Positions 33,580 through 38,209 of a stretch of 38,209 bases of DNA are shown here, one piece after another. Made by a program: the position numbers and the translations under genes. Source of the DNA: Lapidilactobacillus luobeiensis. GTDB lineage: Bacteria; Bacillota; Bacilli; Lactobacillales; Lactobacillaceae. The DNA lies in assembly GCF_024345205.1 (NCBI RefSeq), contig NZ_BROC01000030.1, positions 1-38,209 of the forward strand, written 5' to 3'. The notes beneath the pieces were generated by a model, which was not told where the DNA came from, did no database searches, and was given only the letters and a program-made list of their open reading frames with translations. Every line of letters begins with the position of its first letter. Within the stretch, counting starts at the first letter, position 1.

Positions 33580-34806
33580 ATGTTTCCTGAGATTCGGACC
33601 GCCTTACAACAGCATTTCCAACAATTTCCAACCACACCAGAAACAGAAGAGTTTTATCGCAATCTTCTGGTCGACCTAAACGATACCGTCGCCGACAAAA
33701 TCAGTCAAGGCCTGGATCGACCGACCGCGATCAAGGAGACCTTGGCAAACTTACCAGACCTAGACGAGATCCTCCAAACGGTAACAGCCAGTGAAAGCGG
33801 CAGTCTGGATCACCGGCGATTAGCGCGACTTTACGATCATTTCCTCGCGCTGAAATTAGTCAATACTTCAAAATTTTCTTGTCAACATTTAAATCAGATC
33901 ATCATCACCTATCGTCAAGCGAAGATCAGTTTACTTCCGGGAGCGGCGGGCACGGAGCTACTCGTTAATGAATATTGTAATCTGGCCCGGCCAAATACTT
34001 ATCTCACTGGTAAAAATGAAGGTGATAAACTTAAATTGACACAACCGGAGCGGGTGCCGCTCGCTTTTTTGCGGATCCATGTGGAGATCATTGTTCCCGC
34101 CGATTTTACTGGCTTCATCTATTTAAGCAATAAGATCGGCGCCTTACATTTAGTTGATCTGACTGGACACTACATTCTAGAAGCAACGACGGCAAGCGGG
34201 GCGATCCGCGCGCGTAATCTGCAACTAGCCCAGATCCATTTACAGACAAAAAGTGGTCAGATCACCGGGCGGCAATTGCAAAGCCCACAGTTGGCCTTGA
34301 TCTCTACTAGCGGTCGGATCCAGATCAATGATGCCCGTGGAAGCGGACCAGAAAGCATGATCAGTGTCATGGCAAAAAGCGGCACGCTAAATTGTCGCCG
34401 CTTACAGGCAGCGGAGATCAATCTGGAATGTACCAGTGGTAGCATTGGGGCCGTTGAGTTAACTGCCAAACGATTCCATTTTTATGCTCGGTCAGGCGAG
34501 ATCAATGGGCAACGACTCACTGGTTGTGGTCATTTTGAAAATACTAGCGGCAATTTGGAGCTAGGTTTCGATCAGGTCAGCGGCGACCTCAACTGCCTAA
34601 ACAAAAGCGGCTTGCTCAAACTTAAACTTCCCGAGAAGAGTAGTTATTATTTTCAGCTGACCAATCGCGCCGGTCAATTGGTCCTACCCGAAAATGCGGT
34701 CTACCAAACACCACGGACACGGCATCAACAACATGGTCAATTGGGTCCTACACCAACTTTCAAAGTCAGCGCGCGCACAAGTTCTGGTTTGATCGAGGTC
34801 AAATGA
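33580..34806 (+). CDS. Cytoplasmic DUF4097-type repeat protein with an N-terminal HAAS-like helix domain
   Basis: A 408-aa protein with no signal peptide or membrane helix. The first 75 residues are helical (FYRNLLVDLNDTVADKIS, GLDRPTAIKETLANLPDLDEIL), resembling HAAS/DUF1700 adaptor segments. Residues about 140-370 form a right-handed repeat with a T/K/R-SG turn roughly every 20 residues (TTASGAI, TKSGQI, STSGRI, AKSGTL, CTSGSI, ARSGEI, NTSGNL, NKSGLL), characteristic of DUF4097 putative adhesin beta-structures. GGAAAGGAAG lies upstream. A TGCTAGAAT extended -10 (TAGAAT at 33493-33498) may drive it. Such proteins often accompany PadR/DUF1700 stress modules; none is here. Confidence 0.8.
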   Translation: MFPEIRTALQQHFQQFPTTPETEEFYRNLLVDLNDTVADKISQGLDRPTAIKETLANLPDLDEILQTVTASESGSLDHRRLARLYDHFLALKLVNTSKFSCQHLNQIIITYRQAKISLLPGAAGTELLVNEYCNLARPNTYLTGKNEGDKLKLTQPERVPLAFLRIHVEIIVPADFTGFIYLSNKIGALHLVDLTGHYILEATTASGAIRARNLQLAQIHLQTKSGQITGRQLQSPQLALISTSGRIQINDARGSGPESMISVMAKSGTLNCRRLQAAEINLECTSGSIGAVELTAKRFHFYARSGEINGQRLTGCGHFENTSGNLELGFDQVSGDLNCLNKSGLLKLKLPEKSSYYFQLTNRAGQLVLPENAVYQTPRTRHQQHGQLGPTPTFKVSARTSSGLIEVK

Positions 34807-34847
34807 CCTAGTGCCAAATAACGACAAATCATCCTGATCCTAACGAT

Positions 34848-34912
34848 AAAAAACGTTGGTTCGTAGCGTTGCTTGAGTCCAATCAAGCGGCGTTAGCGAA
34901 CCAACGTTTTTA
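34848..34912. terminator. Bidirectional terminator between the DUF4097 gene and the importer operon
   Basis: AAAAAACGTTGGTTCG ... CGAACCAACGTTTTT with an inner GCTTGA/TCAAGC hairpin: a long composite stem flanked by A and T tracts, serving both convergent units. Confidence 0.9.
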
Positions 34913-34926
34913 GTTAAAGCCATTTC

Positions 34927-35733
34927 TTAGCTGAGTAAGACCCGATCGTCGGTCAGGTCCTGGCCACTTTTGTGCTTGAAGAGGGCCAACAAATCAGGCA
35001 CGGTCAGCTGGGCTTTCTCGTCGCCGGCCACGTCAATGGCGATCTGCCCCTGATCCAACATGATCAGACGGTTACCGAATTTCAAGGCGTCAGCCATATT
35101 GTGGGTGATCATCAACGTCGTAAGTTGCTTCTCCGCAACCAACTGTGCCGTCAAAGTCATCACGATCTGGCTGGTTTGCGGATCCAAAGCGGCGGTATGT
35201 TCATCTAATAATAACAACGCCGGATTTTGTAAGGTGGCCATCAGTAAGGTGATGGCTTGACGCTGACCGCCGGAAAGCAAGCCGATCTCAGCGCTCAAGC
35301 GATCTTCCAGGCCCAGATTCAACAAGGCCAACTGTTCTTGCAAAAACTGGCGTTGCTTCTTTTTAACGCCAAAAGACCAGCAATTGCGCTTCTGTCCTCG
35401 TAAAAGGGCTAAAGATAAGTTTTCTTCAACGGTCAACAGCGGGGCTGTGCCCATTTGCGGATCCTGAAAAACACGGCCGATCAAGCGCGCTCGCTTAGCC
35501 ACTGTTTCATAAGTGACATCTTCGTCTTCGATCTTGACCTGACCTTGATCCACTGGCAAACTGCCGGCAATGCTATTCAATAGGGTTGACTTGCCAGCGC
35601 CATTACCGCCGATCACCGCCACAAATTCTCCCGGCGCTAACTTCAAATCGATTCCCTTGAGGACGTGACGCTCATTGACCGTCCCCTGGTTGAAAAATTG
35701 ATGTAATTTGCGTAATTCTAATGCGTTAGTCAT
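34927..35733 (-). CDS. ABC importer ATPase, TrpZ-like
   Basis: A 268-aa nucleotide-binding protein: Walker A GGNGAGKSTLLNSIAG, Q-loop RVFQDP, signature LSGGQRQAITLLMATL, Walker B ALLLLDEHTAALDP and switch ITHN. The sequence is of the type found with TrpX/TrpY uptake systems. It overlaps the permease gene by 8 nt and ends the operon. Regulation is through the attenuator leader at 37773-38079. Confidence 0.9.
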   Translation of the reverse strand: MTNALELRKLHQFFNQGTVNERHVLKGIDLKLAPGEFVAVIGGNGAGKSTLLNSIAGSLPVDQGQVKIEDEDVTYETVAKRARLIGRVFQDPQMGTAPLLTVEENLSLALLRGQKRNCWSFGVKKKQRQFLQEQLALLNLGLEDRLSAEIGLLSGGQRQAITLLMATLQNPALLLLDEHTAALDPQTSQIVMTLTAQLVAEKQLTTLMITHNMADALKFGNRLIMLDQGQIAIDVAGDEKAQLTVPDLLALFKHKSGQDLTDDRVLLS

Positions 35734-36646
35734 CTTGATCTGCCTCCATTTCAGCGATATTCTTCTGGCGACGCCGGCGTTGGCCGATCCGTTTCTGTAA
35801 CAACGGCACGGACAAGAACAAGGCCAACATCAAAGCGTAGAACAGGCGTAAGTTATTAGGATCAACGCCCCATTGCAGGACTAAGGCGATGATCAAACGG
35901 TAAATGATCGCACCGCCCACGATCGTGACCAAGCGCATCCCAAAGGATAAATTGGCGACCAGCACCTCGGCGATAATGATCGCGGCCAAGGCGATCACGA
36001 TGGTCCCGATGCCCATGCTGCTATCGGCGTAGCCATTGATCTGGGCCATTAGACTCCCTGCCAAAGCGATCAGCCCATTAGAGATCATGTAGATGATGAT
36101 TTTCATGTTGTCCGCATTGATCCCATTGGCGGCGCTCATTTCCTCGTTGTTGCCCACCGCCCGCGCGGCCAGACCAACTTCGGTATTGAAGAAGACCACC
36201 AGCAAGCCGATCACCAAGGCCAAAACCACCACTCCGATCAGGATCGCCGCGCTGGAAGTGCTCATGTTTGGCAACAAACTGATGACGGTTTTGACCCGAC
36301 CCAACAAAGAAATATTGGATTGACCCATGATCAACAAATTCACTGAATATAAGCCGGTCAAGGTCAAAATACCAGTCAATAACGCGGGGATCTTCAGTTT
36401 CGTGTGCATAAATCCAGAGATCAATCCCGCCAAACAACCTGCGAGAAAGCCGGACAAGGTCGCTACCCACGGATCAACGCCAGCCACGATCTGCCGGGCG
36501 GTGATTGCCGCACCTAGTGGAAAGCTACCTTCCGCGGTCATATCCGCAATATCTAAAATTCGAAATGTTAAGTAAACGCCGATCGCCATGATCGACCATA
36601 AAAGCCCTAAGGATAGACTTGAAATCAATAAATCCATTTTTCCCAA
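35726..36646 (-). CDS. ABC importer permease, TrpY-like (LIV-type fold)
   Basis: A 306-aa permease with eight or more hydrophobic segments. Landmarks are YLTFRILDIADMTAEGSFPLG near the N-terminus, the LIV-type loop NTEVGLAARAVGNNEEMSAANGIN, and a basic tail (KRIGQRRRRQKN). This is the permease family of TrpXYZ-like importers. The ATG at 36646 has AGGTTGGG upstream. It sits 142 nt after the binding-protein gene, a gap that holds a possible 37-aa ORF. Confidence 0.9.
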   Translation of the reverse strand: MGKMDLLISSLSLGLLWSIMAIGVYLTFRILDIADMTAEGSFPLGAAITARQIVAGVDPWVATLSGFLAGCLAGLISGFMHTKLKIPALLTGILTLTGLYSVNLLIMGQSNISLLGRVKTVISLLPNMSTSSAAILIGVVVLALVIGLLVVFFNTEVGLAARAVGNNEEMSAANGINADNMKIIIYMISNGLIALAGSLMAQINGYADSSMGIGTIVIALAAIIIAEVLVANLSFGMRLVTIVGGAIIYRLIIALVLQWGVDPNNLRLFYALMLALFLSVPLLQKRIGQRRRRQKNIAEMEADQDD

Positions 36647-36647
36647 C

Positions 36648-36761
36648 CTACTTTCTTAATTGATGATCTAACCATTTACGCGAACGGCTCATGCCAAGCT
36701 CGAACTTGGTCAAGGCGCCGGCAAAAACGGCTAAAATCAAGTTATTGCGCGTTAAACTCAT
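36648..36761 (-). CDS. Possible 37-aa ORF between the binding protein and permease genes
   Basis: The frame MSLTRNNLILAVFAGALTKF ends in GMSRSRKWLDHQLRK and stops at a TAG just before the permease Shine-Dalgarno. It would be a single-helix peptide with a strongly basic tail. There is no good Shine-Dalgarno, so translation is doubtful. It may be a remnant or a genuine small subunit. Confidence 0.3.
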   Translation of the reverse strand: MSLTRNNLILAVFAGALTKFELGMSRSRKWLDHQLRK

Positions 36762-36788
36762 TCATCATTTGATTGCTAAGCGGCGTGG

Positions 36789-37748
36789 TTATTTCCCAAA
36801 TTTCGCCGGATCGATCTTGAAAACAGCAGCCAATTTCTTGTTGAAACTCAGGAAACTTTTGGCCGGCTTCTCCACCGGTAATTGGCTGATCTGCTTACCC
36901 TTCAAGATCTTGACCGCCATTTGCGCCGTCTGCTGACCCAGTTGATAGTAATTGATCCCTTGGGTAGCGACACCGCCCAATTGAACCATCGGCGTGGTCG
37001 CGGGGATCACCGGTGTTTTCGTCTTCTCCGACACCTTCCCCATCAAGGCCATCGCCGCCGTCAAAACATTATCGGCGGGCAGATACATCACATCGACTTG
37101 GCGGGCCAAACTCGTCGCCGCTTGTTCCACATCATTGGTGGTGGCCACCGTCCGGGCAACCACTTTCAGACCAGCGCTTTTCAAAACTTTCTGGGCTTCC
37201 TTGATCTGGATCACCGAATTTGGTTCCGCCGCGTTGTAGAGCAAGCCAACCGTTTTCGCTTGAGGAAACATTTTCTGAAGCAAGGCGATCTGCTCACTGA
37301 CCGGAACGCTATCGGTCACGCCGGTCACATTCTTGTCCGGATGGGCGAAGGACTTGACCAAGCCAGCATCGACTGGATCGGTGATCGCGGTAAACAACAA
37401 CGGCGTTTTCTGATCAACTGCCAACAACGCCTGGGCCGCCGGTGTAGCGATTGCTAAATTCAAATCGTTATGGTGATTGATCAAGCGCTCGCTCATTGCC
37501 CGCAAGTTGGCCTGATCACCTTGAGCGTTGACATAGTCGATCACCAAATTCTTGTCTTGAGAATACCCTTCTTTTTTCAACTCGGCGATGAACCCTTTAC
37601 GTGCTTGGTCCAAGGCGCTTTGATCCATTAATTGCAAAATACCGACGTGGACTTTGCCATCATCAGTTTGCTGCTTGCTGTAATAATCAGTCCCAAAAAC
37701 CAAAACCAATAACAACCCCAGCAAGATAAACAATGTTCGTTTTCGCAT
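36789..37748 (-). CDS. ABC importer substrate-binding protein, TrpX-like
   Basis: A 319-aa extracytoplasmic binding protein of the ABC_sub_bind (TrpX) family. The N-terminal hydrophobic segment TLFILLGLLLVLVFGTDYY carries no lipobox cysteine, so the protein is probably membrane-anchored by this helix. The mature part starts VHVGILQLMDQSALDQARKGF and contains LAIATPAAQALLAVDQKTPLLFTAITDPVDAGLV and NVTGVTDSVPV, typical of the family. Start 37748 has GGAGGAGCAT upstream; the frame runs further upstream, but into the attenuator. The family is annotated for tryptophan; the tyrosine-rich leader here argues for tyrosine or both. Confidence 0.92.
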   Translation of the reverse strand: MRKRTLFILLGLLLVLVFGTDYYSKQQTDDGKVHVGILQLMDQSALDQARKGFIAELKKEGYSQDKNLVIDYVNAQGDQANLRAMSERLINHHNDLNLAIATPAAQALLAVDQKTPLLFTAITDPVDAGLVKSFAHPDKNVTGVTDSVPVSEQIALLQKMFPQAKTVGLLYNAAEPNSVIQIKEAQKVLKSAGLKVVARTVATTNDVEQAATSLARQVDVMYLPADNVLTAAMALMGKVSEKTKTPVIPATTPMVQLGGVATQGINYYQLGQQTAQMAVKILKGKQISQLPVEKPAKSFLSFNKKLAAVFKIDPAKFGK

Positions 37749-37772
37749 ATGCTCCTCCGATTCCCTACGGAC

Positions 37773-37810
37773 AAAAAAACCAGTCACAAGAAAGATTCTT
37801 GTGGCTGGTT
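37773..37810 (-). terminator. Second leader terminator (T2) just before the binding-protein gene
   Basis: Minus strand: AACCAGCCACAAGAA/TTCTTGTGACTGGTT, a 15-bp stem with one C-A mismatch, followed by seven T residues. It ends 25 nt before the start codon, so transcription must pass it. Confidence 0.9.
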
Positions 37811-37837
37811 GAAAACGTCCCGCTAAGGTAAACGCCC

Positions 37838-37876
37838 AAAGAAAAACCACATGGAATCCATCTCATCCATGTGGTT
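37838..37876 (-). terminator. First leader terminator (T1)
   Basis: Minus strand: AACCACATGG (37867-37876), 12-nt loop, CCATGTGGTT (37845-37854), then TTTCTTT. Its 5' arm can instead pair with ATCCGTGATGGT upstream, giving an antiterminator. Confidence 0.88.
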
Positions 37877-37953
37877 AGCTTAGTCTCACTAAAAGCTACG
37901 ACCATCACGGATACAAACCTGCGCGCGGCTTGCATCCTGACGGTGCAACCCGC
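37838..37953 (-). promoter_or_regulatory. Putative tyrosine attenuator: competing RNA stems
   Basis: Reading down the minus strand. Segment A, GCGGGTTGCA (37944-37953), begins on the last base of the leader stop. Segment B lies at 37925-37937 and C at 37901-37919. The T1 5' arm is D, at 37865-37876. A can pair with B (9 of 10), B with C (11 pairs, two G-U), C with D (11 pairs, one bulge), or D with its T1 partner. A:B leaves C free to block T1; B:C lets T1 form. Confidence 0.7.
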
Positions 37954-38015
37954 TATCCATAATAGGCGTAGTAATAATTTCTATTCAATTGTTGACAGGT
38001 CGTGTTGCTTAACAT
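37953..38015 (-). CDS. Tyrosine-rich leader peptide (20 aa)
   Basis: A 20-codon ORF with GGAG 8 nt before its ATG (GTTGGAGTGATCGTT). It ends NYYYAYYG then TAG; the five tyrosine codons are TAT TAC TAC ... TAT TAT. It follows the operon promoter by about 30 nt and precedes the terminator cascade. This matches the leader peptides of amino-acid attenuators (trp, phe, his type), with tyrosine as the sensed residue. The peptide itself is probably without function. Confidence 0.8.
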   Translation of the reverse strand: MLSNTTCQQLNRNYYYAYYG

Positions 38016-38050
38016 AACGATCACTCCAACAGTTTATTAAGATGTCTCTA

Positions 38051-38079
38051 AGAATACTGGCTTGAATGATAAAAGTCAA
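38051..38079 (-). promoter_or_regulatory. Promoter of the importer operon
   Basis: Minus strand: TTGACT (38074-38079), 17 nt, TATTCT (38051-38056). Start of transcription is expected near 38044, giving a leader of about 295 nt. Confidence 0.85.
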
Positions 38080-38160
38080 GTACTTTTTAATTTATTTATC
38101 ATTTCTCGAGATGAGAAAGCAGATTGGCCGCGGCTTGCGCTGCGAAATTCGGGGTGAGCT

Positions 38161-38209
38161 CGCTGTGGGCGCTGTTTTGAGCCAATCCGCAAAGTGCGCG
38201 GCTTGTCTC
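38161..38209 (-). repeat. 49-bp repeat, right copy
   Basis: The reverse complement matches 56-104 at 46 of 49 positions (differences A/G, T/C and T/A) and runs to the end of the window. It lies just beyond the importer promoter region (38080-38160 holds no gene; a TTTCTC/GAGAAA hairpin is at about 38102-38118). Confidence 0.75.

Noticed and set aside
37920-37960. T-box leader for the importer operon
   Set aside because: GGGTTGCACCG resembles part of the T-box consensus AGGGTGGNACCGCG, but the match is incomplete, there is no room for a Stem I between promoter and this site, and the region is occupied by a translated Tyr-rich ORF.
1-38209. CRISPR array, insertion sequence or prophage genes
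   Set aside because: No regularly spaced repeats, transposase, integrase or phage structural motifs were found.

Overview
The window looks like a chromosomal segment of a homofermentative lactic acid bacterium (Lactobacillaceae, moderate GC). It carries class II fructose-bisphosphate aldolase and glucose-6-phosphate isomerase, a lipoteichoic-acid synthase, a Gram-positive comG pseudopilus operon followed by a YtxK-like methylase and acetate kinase, and LAB-type YebC and VanZ genes. The species is not identified. No phage, plasmid, insertion sequence or CRISPR array was seen.

Layout. 1-5410 is one leftward operon: an autoregulated TetR repressor, a heterodimeric ABC exporter and a lipoprotein. 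5515-7200 holds a methyltransferase, an area of gene debris and a Gln(CUG)/Glu(CUC) tRNA pair with its own promoter and terminator. 7214-10150 holds two small unknown genes, a phosphoglycerate-mutase-family phosphatase, a superoxide dismutase and an unknown 177-aa protein. 10410-11153 has no gene. 11154-13603 holds pgi and fba, each with its own signals. 13777-20853 holds a VanZ protein, ltaS (with an in-frame amber codon before its Ser/Thr/Lys tail), a two-component system, a small membrane protein and a HAD phosphatase. 21007-21461 is tmRNA. 21663-24286 is a leftward ABC operon with a split permease. 24624-31729 reads leftward from comGA to comGG, then the YtxK-like methylase, ackA and two unknown genes. 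31915-33417 holds yebC and a second VanZ. 33580-34806 is a rightward DUF4097-type protein. 34927-38079 is a trpXYZ-like ABC importer operon.

The most interesting item is the leader of that importer (37773-38079). A strong promoter is followed by a 20-codon open frame with its own Shine-Dalgarno that ends NYYYAYYG-stop, with five tyrosine codons among its last seven sense codons. The next 180 nt contain mutually exclusive RNA pairings and two tandem intrinsic terminators. The arrangement fits ribosome-mediated attenuation in response to tyrosine, where relatives are generally described as using T-boxes. It suggests the importer carries tyrosine or is tuned to it.

Other points are a 49-bp inverted repeat joining the two ends of the window, a 128-nt comGE/comGF overlap, palindromes inside two promoter spacers, and a striking excess of GATC. 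Product names rest on motifs and domain order read by eye; no database search was possible.
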